Source: Phialemonium atrogriseum (Eukaryota > Ascomycota > Sordariomycetes > Cephalothecales > Cephalothecaceae). From it: a stretch of DNA of 64,000 bases. Made by a program: the position numbers and the translations under genes. The notes under the pieces are model-generated. The model was not told the origin of the DNA. It ran no database searches and was given only the letters and a program-made list of their open reading frames with translations. Of this stretch, positions 1 to 11,410 are shown in pieces. Every line of letters begins with the position of its first letter. Position 1 is the stretch's first letter. The stretch is from positions 310,001 through 374,000 of the forward strand of contig NW_026848165.1 of assembly GCF_030411735.1 (NCBI RefSeq). The letters are read 5' to 3'.

Positions 1-255
1 CAGAAGGTTGGTGCGACTGGAAGTTCATATTCGGACACAAGACCTCTTGAGAGTCACGTCCATGACAATGAACCCCCCCCCCCCCCCCCCCCAACCCTGC
101 AAGAGCCTACGGCACCCAACCTAGCGGACTTTGTGCCACAAACCAGAAGAGATGATAGGATTGCCACGAGATTATCGTCTGAAACAGACCCTTACACTGC
201 GACTGGGGACCGTATTCGACGACACGTGGCACGTCCTGGCCTCTGAGGGTCAGGG
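1..255. other. Window edge, 3' flank of the membrane protein gene
   Basis: No gene is supported here. It holds a run of 20 cytosines at 73-92 and the 3' flank of the minus-strand membrane protein gene. Confidence 0.6.
73..92. repeat. C20 homopolymer
   Basis: An uninterrupted run of 20 C (20 G on the other strand). Such tracts are length-unstable and error-prone in sequencing, so the exact length is uncertain. Confidence 0.9.
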
Positions 256-1087
256 TTACGTGAAGGTGAATTGCAGCGTGAGTTGCCTGCTCTGGCGGCC
301 CCGAAGCGACGTTCTGCCGCTGTAGGGTGCGACGAAGCAGGCAACGAAGCAGGCAACGAACAAGACGGCGTGAATCAAGCTGCAACCGTGAGTGGGTGGT
401 TAGACCATGTCGGTCGGATCTTCAGACGCCGGCTCGACTTACCTCAGAGCCAAAACGGAATATAGATAAGCCCATACAAGCCTGTGGAATCTCTCCGCCC
501 AAACTGCACATTTTTCCCAGCGGCCGTTACCCCATTCAGGGTAGTCGGCGCAGAAGTACCCAAAGTACCGCTCTGTTAACAGGGCGGCCATGCCGTGAAC
601 GACGGCCGGAATTGTGAAGAAGCTAGAGATGGCGTAAAGGAGGGCGGAGAGTGGAAACGGCATCAGCGTCCCTGACGTGAGAAGGTGAAGGAGGTTGCTG
701 GCGGCCCAAAAAACGGTGATAAGGCCCTATGACTCGGATTTGGTTAACGACAGGACCAGCCGGGCAGGGATACGCCAAAGAGGTGACCTCGGTGACGTGT
801 ACCAGTATGACCATAGTCTCGAGATAGGATTTGATGTCCCTTGCAATGTGATACAACTCTGGTCTGCAGTGTCGGTGGATAACGGAAACAGCCGCTGCCA
901 GACCAAATACGGCCAGTCCGCCGATTAGGGAGAACCACTGGCCGACGGCAGCGACGCGCCAAGAATATCCATGTGGATGATCAGAGCCATTCGAAATAGT
1001 GTTTTGGCCGTCATCGGCTGTGTGGGCGGGCGGTGCTGACTCGTCCTGGAGTAGCGGAGTCTGTTCGGTGACGTGGGCCATGGCCAA
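256..1087 (-). CDS. Small four-segment membrane protein, unknown function
   Basis: Three exons (1087-803, 726-443, 379-256) give about 230 residues. Intron 1 (76 nt) starts GTACAC and ends CATAG with a GTTAACC branch-like site. Intron 2 (63 nt) has a strong GTAAGT donor, a CTAACC branch and a TTGCAG acceptor. Splicing restores hydrophobic segments: one after residue 45 (GQWFSLIGGLAVFGLA), two in exon 2 and a fourth in exon 3 (LIHAVLFVACFVACFVA), which supports the model. The N-terminus has EQTPLL, a possible acidic dileucine sorting signal. I do not recognise the family. The start is the first ATG of the frame. The main alternative is that exon 3 is not used and the protein stops at 439. Confidence 0.6.
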
Positions 1088-2556
1088 TCGAAAATATTGA
1101 AAGTAGATAACAGATATGCAGAGGCGTTGCTCGGTGTAAATAAAACGGGGCTTCTGTTTTGCCGTGAGTTGGTGGTGTCGACGCGTTAAAATGTTAAAAT
1201 TTTGGGTTGGGGAAGTGATTGAGGAACAGCAAGCAATCGGCTAATGAACTACTATTAATAGCCTAGGAGTACCAAATACACTAGTGCCACTAGCATGCGC
1301 GTTGACTCACGGGGTTCCTCCCAGGATAATCCTTGGCGGCCCCCCAAATGCCACGATTCCGAGGGGGGTCTTATCGACAATGAATGTGGGCAACGTATCC
1401 TCATTTGGGCTATATTTTGAAGCGTACTAGAAAGGAAAGAAAGGAATCCCCAGCGGGGGAATCGTCAAGTACCCCAGATTCCGTGCCCCTTTGGGTCTTC
1501 CTTGGTCATGCAGGAAGACCCCATTTTACTGCCAAAAGTAGGCTTAGCTACATTGGTGTTAGGCTGGGTGATCACGTGTGTATCCATGGATATTCGTCCC
1601 ACCCATAATTGTTGATAGGTCTCACTAACAATACGTTGATACAAATTTCGCACCCGCGGGGAGAACCTGGGCTACATTGGACTGTCTAGCTCTCTTTAAT
1701 CATTATTACGGAATGCGGCAACCTGATTTCGATCGCCTTCCTGCAGTATATCCCCGATTAAACGCGGTCCTGGCTGCTGGCTGCTGCTCTGCTTGCAGAA
1801 CTGCCCGATTGGTCGATATCGAAGAGGAAAAAAAAGGGAAATCTTGAGGATCATCCTGCTGCAGGCCGACAAGCCGCCCCATGACGTGTTACCATATCCC
1901 TTAAACGACAGAGACCTTCATGTTGCCTGAAGTACGTGCAACGGTTCCAAGGGTGCAATCAAAACCCTGTGTCATTTTGAGGTGCTGCTTGTCCGCCGTA
2001 ACCATGGCCATATGGTCTTGATCGTGGCCCACGGTATCCTTCTAACTGATGGTTAAGTCGAAAAGACTAATATATGTCATCAAGTTAGTTAGACAGTCGA
2101 CCTCGAGGTGTTCGATGGATGTTTCGAGCTCATTCGCCCAGAGAGCAAGATCCCTTTACTACGGCAAGATGGATGATACCAAGGTGTTTCTCAAGATTCA
2201 CTGCGCTCTGTTTCCGCTGCTTCATTCATCTCAAAATCGCGTCATGTGCTATGTGCAGCCAGACAGGTAGCAGCTTAAACCAACCCCCAAGACAAGACAG
2301 TCCGCTGAATACCCCAGGCTCCGTGCAATAACTAGTCTTCCGCGTGCCAACCCCTTCTCTCAGACGCTACTGACTAGTCTGTCTCCGTCTTCTCGGTTCG
2401 TCTCAAGGATCCCTTCCCTACATCTCCCTACACCTCCCACCACCGTATACCTCTTGGAATGACTGGTGCCGAAGAATGCGAGCGTCGACAGGTTCACCAA
2501 ATTCCCCGTCTGCGGTTGACGTCTCGCTTGCTGATGACCAGCAGGAAATAGGTCGT
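1088..2556. other. Intergenic, no gene seen
   Basis: Only short overlapping reading frames without coding character occur here. It is the 5' flank of the membrane protein gene and the 3' flank of the poly-glycine protein gene. Nothing else is supported. Confidence 0.6.
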
Positions 2557-2838
2557 TTAGACGCAGCCGTTCATAGATCCGTCCGCATTGAAAACGGCAG
2601 TCTGGCCACTGCGTTGGCACGTGCTGATGTCCCGTACTCTCTGCCGGCAGTCCGGGTGCATGGGACAATTTGGGGGTGGGCATTGCGAGCCTCCGCCACC
2701 GCCGCCGCCGCCGCCGCCACCACCAAGAGTGATCCAAGGCCTTGGTTTGAACAAGGGGATGACGATTGGGAAGAAGAGGAAAGCTGCCGTCTGGCTAGCT
2801 AGGATGGCAACGATGGCCAAGTTGAAAATGAATTTCAT
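2557..2838 (-). CDS. Small secreted glycine- and cysteine-containing protein
   Basis: Intronless, 93 residues. A clear signal peptide (MKFIFNLAIVAILASQTAAF) is followed by a short hydrophobic stretch, a run of 12 glycines encoded by GGN codons, and a tail with five cysteines (QCPPPNCPMHPDC ... STC ... NGC). The odd cysteine count leaves one unpaired, or means the C-terminus is spliced differently; I see no good donor before the stop. The leader is C/T-rich on the coding strand and a GTATATATATAC element lies about 157 nt upstream. This is a typical size and layout for a fungal small secreted protein, but I recognise no family. Confidence 0.55.
   Translation of the reverse strand: MKFIFNLAIVAILASQTAAFLFFPIVIPLFKPRPWITLGGGGGGGGGGGGSQCPPPNCPMHPDCRQRVRDISTCQRSGQTAVFNADGSMNGCV
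2694..2728 (-). repeat. GGN trinucleotide run encoding poly-Gly
   Basis: About a dozen GGC/GGT codons in a row on the minus strand inside the small secreted protein. It is an unstable trinucleotide tract that can change length without breaking frame. Confidence 0.8.
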
Positions 2839-4067
2839 TGGGTGATCGATTTATTCGACTTGTGTAGATGCAAATGGGTTGAGGTAGGAGGAACAGGTCC
2901 CTGTAGGTAGGAGCTCGGGTTGAAGATGCAAGATGACAAGGTGTTTGTTGAAGTTGAGTTTGAGGTTGAGGTTCAAATTGGGCGACGGCATCTTGTATAT
3001 ATATACCTAGATTGGGGGTTGTTTTTTAAGATCAGCCATGACTTCAACCTGACTGACTTGCCCCTGACATAGTAACCCGGATTGCTCCATCCAGGGGCGT
3101 CCTGTCCCGAAAGCCGGTGTCTGGTCGACACGGCTGGTAAGCACAGGCTAGACAAACAACCGCAGCGATTCCGGCAACGTCTGTAGAGCGAGAGCAAAGC
3201 TACGTCGCTACGTCGCTTAGACTACGAGAGGAGTCTCACTTCAGCTGTGATAATCCGCATTACTCGACGGGATTGAAGCAGATCTAGACGACGGGCCGAC
3301 TCGGCGGGCCGATCCGCGGGCCGTGATAAGCCACTCTTTGCCATTGTATGCCTCACAATTGGGCTGCTTCTACGTAATTACTGAAAGGATAAGCTGAAGA
3401 TGAGGCAAAAAGCACCTTCCATTGTTCGGGTGACTGAGGATGTGACATCACAGCTCCGAGACACACCCCGTTGAGGTTAAATCCTAGGTTTATCAAGAGC
3501 CGACCATCCGCCTCCCTGCACTCATCATCAACGATCGACGATCGACCACGGATCTCGGTGAGTGGCTTAGAGTGGGCGGGCTGAGCCGAGCCGTAGGGCC
3601 AATCGGATGACACTAGCGGAATCCATTATCTCACAAACCAACCGCCTTCCGTCATGATCACCACCCGTCGAACCGACGATTAGCAAGCTTGGGTAAACTT
3701 GGCAGCTGAAGTGAGAATGGAAGTCGCCTGGATTGACGGCCAACACCCAACAATCACACCGAATTGATACCGCAGCTGAAATGCGGCATGTCTCAGGGTA
3801 TGGGCGGCATTTTACTTGACGGTCGGTGTTGATCTTGTGGACGGTGAAAACAGCTCGACGAGAGAGACTACGTTCCATGAGTCTGATCCGAAGGGTCAGA
3901 CCCAATTCTTGCCAGTGCTTCAGAAGAGGACTCTCTGATATGGGGCAAGATAAAAGAGCGCCTTCTCCCTCTTGTTGCGACCCGATCCATCCCAGACACT
4001 TGTCAAGTATTTACTGAGCGCCGGGGGCTTCACTTATAAGAAAGCAACCAAAGAAACAACTGCAACC
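2839..4067. other. Divergent promoter region, no gene seen
   Basis: Lies between the minus-strand poly-Gly protein gene and the plus-strand PAN gene. It holds the palindromic GTATATATATAC at 2995-3006, a G/T-rich repeat (GAGGTTGAG type) at about 2948-2975, a GC-rich patch with repeated cgggccg at 3290-3325, and a TTATAAG element at 4034-4040 close to the PAN gene start. The open frames here look non-coding. Confidence 0.55.
2995..3006 (-). promoter_or_regulatory. TATA-like palindrome upstream of small secreted protein
   Basis: GTATATATATAC, a perfect palindrome 157 nt upstream of the ATG at 2838. Position and composition fit a TATA element; inferred only from sequence. Confidence 0.35.
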
Positions 4068-6264
4068 ATGAAGATCTCTCAGCATTGGCTCCTACCGTGC
4101 TTGACACTCATCGGATCATTGGGCTCAGTCGCTGCTCAAACATACTCTTGTGCCAACAACGCCGACGAGGGCAAGCTTATTGTCAGGCAAGTTTTTCCAG
4201 GTTGATTTATGTGTTGAATTATCTCCCAACCTTGTGGCCCGACGACTAACCTATTCCGAAATACTAGAAATGGCAAAGAGTACCAGATCAAGTGCAAACA
4301 AGCTGTCAAAGGCAGGCCCGTTGCCACAAAGCCCGGCAGGAGCGCTGTGGAATGTGTTGAGAAATGCGCCGCTGATGCTAGTTGCGTCCACGCCGCCTTC
4401 GTCGCGGACGAGAACTTGTGTGAATTCAGGAAAGACGCTGATCTCTTCAACTACTCGGACCCTGACTTCCCACTCGTAACCTGGTACTATGTCAGGGATG
4501 TACGTGCCGAACCGGAACCAACCACTGGCCATGATGACAATACCCAGGAGACGACGGTTCCGGACACTGGCCTTGGTGACAACACCCAGAGGCCGATTGC
4601 AGACGACACGACCTCTGATGCTGGATCTGGAAATAAGGCATCATACACTTGCCCAGCTGATGAAGGGGAAAGATACACGACGTAAGGAACCAGCTCATCA
4701 GTCCTTTGGGGGGGGGTGAGATGTTGGCTAACACAAAAAAAAACAAAAAAACAGAAATGGTGTCACTTACGAGCTGAGGTGCAACACGGGACACAGCATC
4801 GGGCACTGGACCGGCGAGGATTGCCCAACTCTGAAGGAGTGTGCCGATCGTTGTGCCAGAAAGCCAGGCTGCTATAGCTGTGATTGGGAGCGGACCGCCA
4901 AGACCTGCCAGTACAAGAAAGCCCCTTCTGAAACGTCGTCGTGGGCACCCGGAGATGCCTGGTATCCCGTCCAATGTCCCAAAAACCGGGTGTCTCAGCA
5001 GATCGCGAAACCCGAAGTAACCACCAGCCTTACTTGCCCGCAGAGTAAGCATCCTTGTTTCTCGTTCGTGTGATTCAAGCAATCTAACGGTTCCCCGCCA
5101 GATGACGGGAAAATCTTTAAGGGTTCCGATGGGACCTGGTTCTACCTGCAATGCTGCACAGATACCGACGGCGCATCCATCCTGGGTTACGAGACTGTCA
5201 ACACCCACGAGGAATGTGCTGAGAAGTGTGTTGTGGACAAGAAGTGCAAGAGGTAACTAGAAACACCCTTCGAGCCCCTCTCCCTGGTCATTCCCGGCGC
5301 TGGTCGCTAATAGAGCCCAGTGCCATGTTTGTGCCGGGCGGTGATGGTTCCCGGCCAAACTGCAGGCTGTACGAGCACGGCAAGTTTTCTACAACCAAGC
5401 AGGAGGGGGCGCACTACGCCTTCGTGACCGACCCGCCCACCAACGACCCTGTGCTTTCGGAAGCGAAGCTCTGCTCCACCGAGTGCCCCGAGGCAGACGG
5501 CCAGCTCTTCGTGAGCCACACCGGAGAGGTCAGTGAAGCAATATCCTAACGCTGAGAGAGAGTCTGGTGTTGGAAGATCCCTTGAAGTAATTATGGCGGG
5601 CTAACCCAGCTCGCCACCTCTCCAGAACTTCCAAATGACCTGCAAGAAGCGCCACGGCACGACATACCTCAAGATCGACCGCCGGGAGTCCTTCGAGGCC
5701 TGCCTAACCGCCTGCGCCATCCTGCCCGGGTGCGACAGCATCGACTACGAGGCGCGCACCAAGAAATGCTTCTTCAGCAACGACAACAACGCCCCCGCCA
5801 TCGACGCCCCCGCCTTCGCGAGCGCCCACTCGCTCGGCTGCGCCGGCGCATGCGCGAGTTGCAAGAAGGGCTGCGACCAGGCCAAACGCGACAAACCGCT
5901 CCAAGCCGACGAGGCGACATGCGATGCCGACCACGGCAAGATCATCAGCTCGGGCAACGAGGACTTCCGCCTGCAGTGCCGGCACTGCATCCGGCATACG
6001 CCAGGCGCTTCCTGGAAGGCTGAGCGGGCCGCGAACCTAGACGAGTGCGCCAGGGCCTGCGCCGCCGACAGCCGCTGTCACGGCGCCGACTGGATGGGCC
6101 CGAATGGCGGGTGCTGGCTCGTCCCGGCGCGGAATCCGGATGGCTCGGCCATTACGTTTGCGCGGGATGCCAGGTGCGATGCGCTCATGCCGCAGAGCCG
6201 GTCGCTGCCGGACTTTGATAATGTTATTATTGATAACCCCGAGACGACGGAGCGCGATTGGTAG
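4068..6264 (+). CDS. Secreted tandem PAN/Apple-domain protein
   Basis: Six exons (4068-4186, 4268-4681, 4755-5044, 5102-5252, 5321-5528, 5626-6264) give about 606 residues. The signal peptide ends near SVAAQ. After it come at least four or five Cys-rich PAN/Apple-like modules. Each begins with Cys, then N-G-x-x-Y/F, then C, and contains an E-C-x-x-x-C core (VECVEKC, KECADRC, EECAEKC, EACLTAC, DECARAC). Four introns fall just before the same place in successive modules (before NGKEYQ, NGVTYE, NDGKIF and NFQMTC). Intron 1 uses a GC donor (CAG/GCAAGT) with a CTAAC branch. The last exon fuses about two modules. PAN modules usually bind protein or carbohydrate, so an extracellular binding or adhesion role is inferred. 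A TTATAAG element lies about 30 nt upstream of the ATG. Confidence 0.85.
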
Positions 6265-6612
6265 GGGGACGGCGGCCTGGACAGGTGGGCGCAGATGAGC
6301 AGGACATCGCTCTGGGGGACTGAAGTGTTGGTTCTATTGTATCATGGCTCTATACAGCCATCTTCTCCCCTCTCCGAGTAAAGCAGCTCTAGTCTTCCAA
6401 GCTCGACATTGTATTCTCCATTAGTTTAAGAGACAAACGAAAATCGTCCGATCATGGACCCGTAACTGAACCTCGCTCCCTCACAAGTGATATTCTTGGG
6501 GGCTGGCAACGGTAACACCTCTCTTCGCCCAGACTCCCTCGATTCCCATATCCGCTTGGCCACTTGACATGAATTAGTTACTGCCAATTACGCAGTTCTG
6601 GGTTCCGCTAAC
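6265..6612. other. Convergent 3' region
   Basis: Lies between the PAN gene (plus) and the FAD oxidoreductase (minus). I see no gene and no clear repeat. Confidence 0.6.
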
Positions 6613-8036
6613 TTACTCGTCTTTCAGATTGGTGAACGGCTCTGTCGCTCCCTCCTTGAGATTGGGATTCCTGAAAATGATGTTTTTCGTCTGTTCACAC
6701 GAGTCAGCATCCCTGCTTAAATACCGACTCTCCCCTTTGCGTTTCTTACCAAGCCGAGAGTCAGATGAATAGCCGGCGGTGCTACGGCGACCGTCTCACT
6801 GGGCGCCTTCCCCTCAATCATGGCGACGATATTCCTGGCCGCCGCAGAGGCTTGCCCCATGCCGGGCTTCGCCGCCTTGTGGGCCCCGGAATCCGCTATG
6901 TCACCAATGGCGAACATGTTGGGGTACAGGGGATCCTGGAACTGGAAGGTGGGCAGCACACGAATGAAGCCGTTGGCGGGGTTAATGAGCGAGTCCTTCG
7001 ACGAGGAACGGAGGCTGCTGAGAAATCCATTGTTGGGTGTCTGGCCTGTGGCCAGGATGGCCAGATTGGTGGAGAGCTTTTGACCGTCCTTGAGCTCCAC
7101 CTCGAAAGCGCGGCCATCTGTGGGGAATCCGGCTGGTGGGACGATGACGCGCGACCCAGTGACCAGGCTAATGGCCGTTCTGTCAGCAAGTGCTTATCGG
7201 TTGGGGCATAGGGAGTTTCGTGCAAGAGGAAGACATACTTGACGCCAAGCTCCTTGAAACGGTCTTTTATGATGTTACTCAGTTTCTCATGATAGACTGG
7301 CATCAGTACATCCCGGGAATGCACCAACGTGATCTCCTTGTCAGGATAGACCTCCTTCAAATCGCATGCCATCTGCACACCGACTGCTCCACCACCAATG
7401 ATGAGAATCGACGGTGCCTTCTTTACTCCTTCCTGGTGCACTTTGAAGTAATCGACTGATGGAGGCTTTTCGTTGCTCTGCATCGATCCAGGGGCGGGCA
7501 ACCGAGTCCCTGATGCAGCCACAAGGTACTCGAAAGAGACCAGTCGCGAACCCTCCCACTCACGATCAAGGGTGAGTTGCGTGGCCTGGAGTGACACCAC
7601 TCTTGCCTTCACGACAGCATGTCGGGAGGCGTCAGGTGCTGCCGAGAAGACGCCCTTGTAGGGAATGAAGGCCTTGTGCTCATGGTCTGGTAGGATTGCA
7701 AACCGAGGCTGCACATGTCAGGTTTGAGAAAAGGTAAACGATTGAGACTGGGGACGTACAAAGGCGAATAGATGGTGAAAATGGCTATGTGGCTCGATCA
7801 AAAGGACCTAGAGAACCGCAAAGATGTAAGTTCGGTTGTTTCCCCTTGAGCAGGTTCGAAGTTGGTGCATATACTCACGCGGTGGGTTGACGGGAGCAAG
7901 TTCGCCAATTCTTTTGCAGCATTCTGCAAAGATCCTCATTAGACTTTGCTCAAAACGTTTTCAAGAAGGTCATCCCACTTACGACCCCGACATACGAGCC
8001 TCCAACCACCACGACGTTGCGGAGAGCGTTGATCAT
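6613..8036 (-). CDS. AIFM2/FSP1-like FAD-dependent NAD(P)H oxidoreductase
   Basis: Six exons (8036-7983, 7923-7879, 7807-7760, 7708-7239, 7167-6750, 6690-6613) give 370 residues, all joins in frame. The FAD Rossmann motif VVVVGGSYVG is at residues 9-18, followed after splicing by the family-typical EPHSHFHHLFAFPRF segment. The NAD(P)H Rossmann motif ILIIGGGAVG is at about 150-159. ATG near residue 237 (LATGQTPN) and the FAD-binding MFAIGDIADSG near residue 300 complete a two-dinucleotide-binding-domain flavoprotein. No mitochondrial presequence is visible. The family reduces quinones with NAD(P)H (AIF homologue associated with mitochondria, human FSP1). The precise acceptor is unknown here. 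The last exon (25 codons) is found only by splicing from GTAAGA at 6749. Confidence 0.88.
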
Positions 8037-9829
8037 GTTCGTTTCGGATCCCTCAAGGGACTGACGAGGGCGGGGAGAGATAAAGGTATTGATGACAACA
8101 AAATATTCAAGTGTCTTATACAAGCGTACCATATATTAACATTTGGTAATTTGCTGGGAATGTTGAGTGATGGCTGTGCGAGGGAACGTGTTGGTTTTAT
8201 GAGTTGGAAGTTGAAACGAGTGGGCGGCCACTCGGAGATTGCGTAGCCCGTCTCAGCACCGAAAAACATGTCCGAGTTCGGGATGGGAATGGCCTAATAG
8301 GAGGCTCTGGTCGAATATAGAAAAGTGGAGAGACAGCGAATTAACACACATTCAAAGTCGCCTCTACTTCTAAATCCGAATGTCCGGTTCAAGGAACGGG
8401 AATTGGCGCCACGGCGGGTTATCTAAATCCCTGGATGCCAGATTATCTGATAATCTGATAAAATTAAGTGGAGAAGCTAGGATTCGGATCGGCCAGTCCG
8501 GATGCGAGTCTGTGGCGAGCCACGTGATGGATCACGTGGTCGCCCATTTCTTGTACACTATGTAGCCACCTTGCGTCTAGCCTACCTACATAGCTTTCTA
8601 CAGACAACAACCATTCAGACCTGCCGTATCTAACAGAGTCGCTGCCTGAGAAGCAGGCCTTGACTGGCAGTCTTAACGGGGAGAGCACTAGAAATTTTCT
8701 TTACAGTGAAGGGTTGGAGGGTATCTGCTTGGAGGTGCAGGCTCTTGGATGGGGGACACGTGCATCAACATTGGTCGCACCGGGAGGGCAATGGTGCAGG
8801 CTTAGAAGGTAGTACAATGATATATGAGTAAGGCATATTTCCTGTAAGGCCGTGTATTTCTCCCGCGCCTTCGCGCATTTTCTAATCCTTGACACCCGAT
8901 TGGCCAGTAGGAACTGCGTCTCTCTCGTCTTTGGCAACGTTTGGACCCCGTTCTCGTGGTGGAGCCATACAACACCCGACTAGCGTCGCCGCCAACACGC
9001 AAGGATCGCCTATGGTGGACCGCCGCCCGTGAAAAGCTTGGGCCGATCTCCGAGTGGTGACCTTGGGCCGTTTCGGGTTTGGGTTGCTTGTCTTTGTTGG
9101 GAAGAAGGGCTCTTTTCGGCGCTGGTCGTAATACCCCTATCTCTACCTTACAACTACGGGCAACGCGGAAGGTCGTCGCCCTGCCAGTCAGATGGCTCCT
9201 TCAGTATTTAGGGAACTCCCAACAGAGTCGGACGAGTGGGTCAACAGTTCTTGCTCTCGTTTCGTGGAAAGCATTTCCCACTCACGTCAGGGGCTCCATG
9301 AAGACCGAAGAGTCTACACCTCGGTGTAGTTGACAACATAACCATCGACACCATTACCCACAACGGGCACTAGTTAATTAGACCACTGATGGATGGATGG
9401 AGTTGGAAGTAAGGCTATCTGCCTAGCTAAAAAGGGTTAAACCACCCCAATACTACCCTTGCCGTTGAACTCGCGCTAGACAAGGCTGGCTTCCCCGCTT
9501 CGCCCTTAGGGGCTAGTATTACCCAATAGCGCCTACTAGCCACAGCTGATGGATTTATTGCCCGCGTATCATTGGACAGTTTCCTTGGATTTGACGCGCA
9601 TCAAAGCACAAACCCGGACAGAGACCCTGGGCGAGACCACGATTTATCGAAACACTAAAAATTTATAATGGGTCTTGAAAGCCAGGCCTTCCCAAGGGGT
9701 CTATTAATCTCCCACTCGCACCGTTTTCCTTGGTGGTGGTGGACTGGTCTTCTTTCCCTTCAGCAACCGATTCCTTCCCTTTCGACTAATTACTGGCACG
9801 AGGCCCAAGGTTAATTCTCTTTTTTAGCC
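8037..9829. other. Long intergenic region, no gene seen
   Basis: About 1.8 kb without a supportable gene; short frames on both strands look random. It holds a 20-nt perfect palindrome with two CACGTG cores at 8520-8539 and the C/T-rich promoter of the WSC gene from about 9720. Confidence 0.6.
8520..8539. promoter_or_regulatory. Double E-box palindrome (CACGTG ... CACGTG)
   Basis: ccacgtgat-gg-atcacgtgg: a 9-nt perfect inverted repeat with a 2-nt spacer, each arm holding a CACGTG/TCACGTG site of the type bound by fungal bHLH proteins. It lies about 480 nt upstream of the FAD oxidoreductase start and 1.3 kb upstream of the WSC gene. A binding role is inferred. Confidence 0.35.
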
Positions 9830-11410
9830 ATGGCTCCCACTCGTTTAAGCTTCAGGGCTGCTTCTTTCTTTTGCTTTGTTGCTGCCGCCCAGGCATTTGC
9901 TCCGCGGCAATTAAAATACAGGAGAGACAAGTCATTCACTCGCGACGGCTGCTTTGTCGACAATGCCGGCGGCCAGCGCGCCTTGACTGGTCCGAGTTAT
10001 GCCGATGATTCGATGAAGGTTGCGAGCTGCGCCGAGTTCTGCTCCAAGTACCACTTCTTTGGCCTCGAGTATGGCCGTGAGTGCTACTGCGGAAACTCAA
10101 ATGCCGCCGCCCGTGCCGATGACAGCGACTGCAACTTCCGATGTGCCGGTGCGTCTTGCGAGACGTGTGGAGCTGGCGACCGTCTCGACATCTTCACGAA
10201 TCTCCTCTACGTCGCGCCAGAGCCTGCCACTCTCGATGTACCATACCTCGGCTGCTTTGTTGACGAGGGTGCTCGTGCACTGCCAGACAACCTCCTTGGC
10301 GCAGACAATATGACAGCCGAGGTTTGCCAGCAGCACTGTGCCGGCTACAATTACTTTGGGGTGGAATTTGGACGTGAGTGCTGGTGCGGCAACTCTTATC
10401 CATCCCAAGACCTGGCTCCTGCTTCGGATTGCTCCTTCACCTGCGCCGGCAACGATGCCGAGATCTGCGGAGCTGGCAATCGCATCAATGTGTGGGGTTC
10501 TCCGCTTCCATCGACATCGCCGTCGGATGCCGTCCCCTCGTCAACCGGGGACCCAACCACGCTCGACACCGTGACACTTCCTTCTTCCACCATCTTCTCG
10601 GTGCCGTCGTCCACTGAAATCCCCAGCCCGACGACAATCACATCATGCTCAGCAGCACCCACGTATATTGGCGTCCCGGAGACCTGCTGGGCCTCGGTAC
10701 CGGACCAGTGTAGCACTCTCAGCGTCCCAGGCGCCCCCCTCTCGTGCTATAGTGCCTTCCTCGCCAGCACAGAGGTAGCGCCCGCGATATCAAGCTGCTT
10801 CACCGCCATGATCGGACCGGCTTTCACTGCCACAAGCATGTACAGCTGCATCCAAAACGCCCCGTCCGTCTACTGCCAGTACACCACGCCACCTTGCGAA
10901 GCGACAGCCACCGGGGGCACCGGCACACCGCCGGCACCGACCAACGCCGTGACCGATGGCGGATTCGAGTCGGGCGGCGTCGCATCATGGACCCCAATCG
11001 GCTCTACAGCTGACGACTCCATCATGCAGGTGTCCGTCTCGGGCGATCTCCCGCACACCGGCGCCAAGAGCCTCAAGGTGGTTTACAACAACGCCAACGG
11101 CCGCAGCCGCATGTACATGAAGCAGATCTCGCTCCAGCCGGGCGCCACGCACCTGATCTCGTGGTGGTGGTACTCGACCAACTCGGCTTCATCCAGCTGG
11201 TCGCAGATGCAGCTCACTGGCGGCGGCGTCTCCTTCATTTTTACGGCGCCCACCTTGAATGGACCCACCAACCAGTGGGTGCAGGCCACGAAGACCTTCA
11301 CGGCCCAGACTTCCTTTGCGACGATCTGGTTCAGCGTGATGGCGAACATGGGCGCTGCAGGGAATACATTCTATGTTGATGACATCTCCATTACGCAAGT
11401 AGTAGATTAG
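9830..11410 (+). CDS. Secreted protein with two WSC domains and a C-terminal CBM-like module
   Basis: Intronless, 526 residues. The signal peptide (to about residue 22) precedes two WSC domains: GCFVDNAGGQRAL to DRLDIF (about 41-126) and YLGCFVDEGARAL to NRINVW (about 138-222), each with the conserved FGLEYGRECYCGN or FGVEFGRECWCGN core and eight cysteines. A Ser/Thr/Pro-rich, probably O-glycosylated linker (225-270) follows, then a Cys-rich stretch (SCSAAP to PPC), then a region starting NAVTDGGFESGG with alternating beta-strand character and a final YVDDISITQ, which fits a CBM4/9-type jelly roll. WSC domains bind cell-wall glycans. There is no transmembrane segment or GPI signal, so it is secreted or wall-bound rather than a Wsc1-type sensor. 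Confidence 0.85.
   Translation: MAPTRLSFRAASFFCFVAAAQAFAPRQLKYRRDKSFTRDGCFVDNAGGQRALTGPSYADDSMKVASCAEFCSKYHFFGLEYGRECYCGNSNAAARADDSDCNFRCAGASCETCGAGDRLDIFTNLLYVAPEPATLDVPYLGCFVDEGARALPDNLLGADNMTAEVCQQHCAGYNYFGVEFGRECWCGNSYPSQDLAPASDCSFTCAGNDAEICGAGNRINVWGSPLPSTSPSDAVPSSTGDPTTLDTVTLPSSTIFSVPSSTEIPSPTTITSCSAAPTYIGVPETCWASVPDQCSTLSVPGAPLSCYSAFLASTEVAPAISSCFTAMIGPAFTATSMYSCIQNAPSVYCQYTTPPCEATATGGTGTPPAPTNAVTDGGFESGGVASWTPIGSTADDSIMQVSVSGDLPHTGAKSLKVVYNNANGRSRMYMKQISLQPGATHLISWWWYSTNSASSSWSQMQLTGGGVSFIFTAPTLNGPTNQWVQATKTFTAQTSFATIWFSVMANMGAAGNTFYVDDISITQVVD

Noticed and set aside
8229..8290. Resemblance of tccgagttcgggatggga to the antisense of bacterial 5S rRNA
   Set aside because: Only about 20 nt are alike from memory, with no flanking 5S structure and no fit to fungal 5S.
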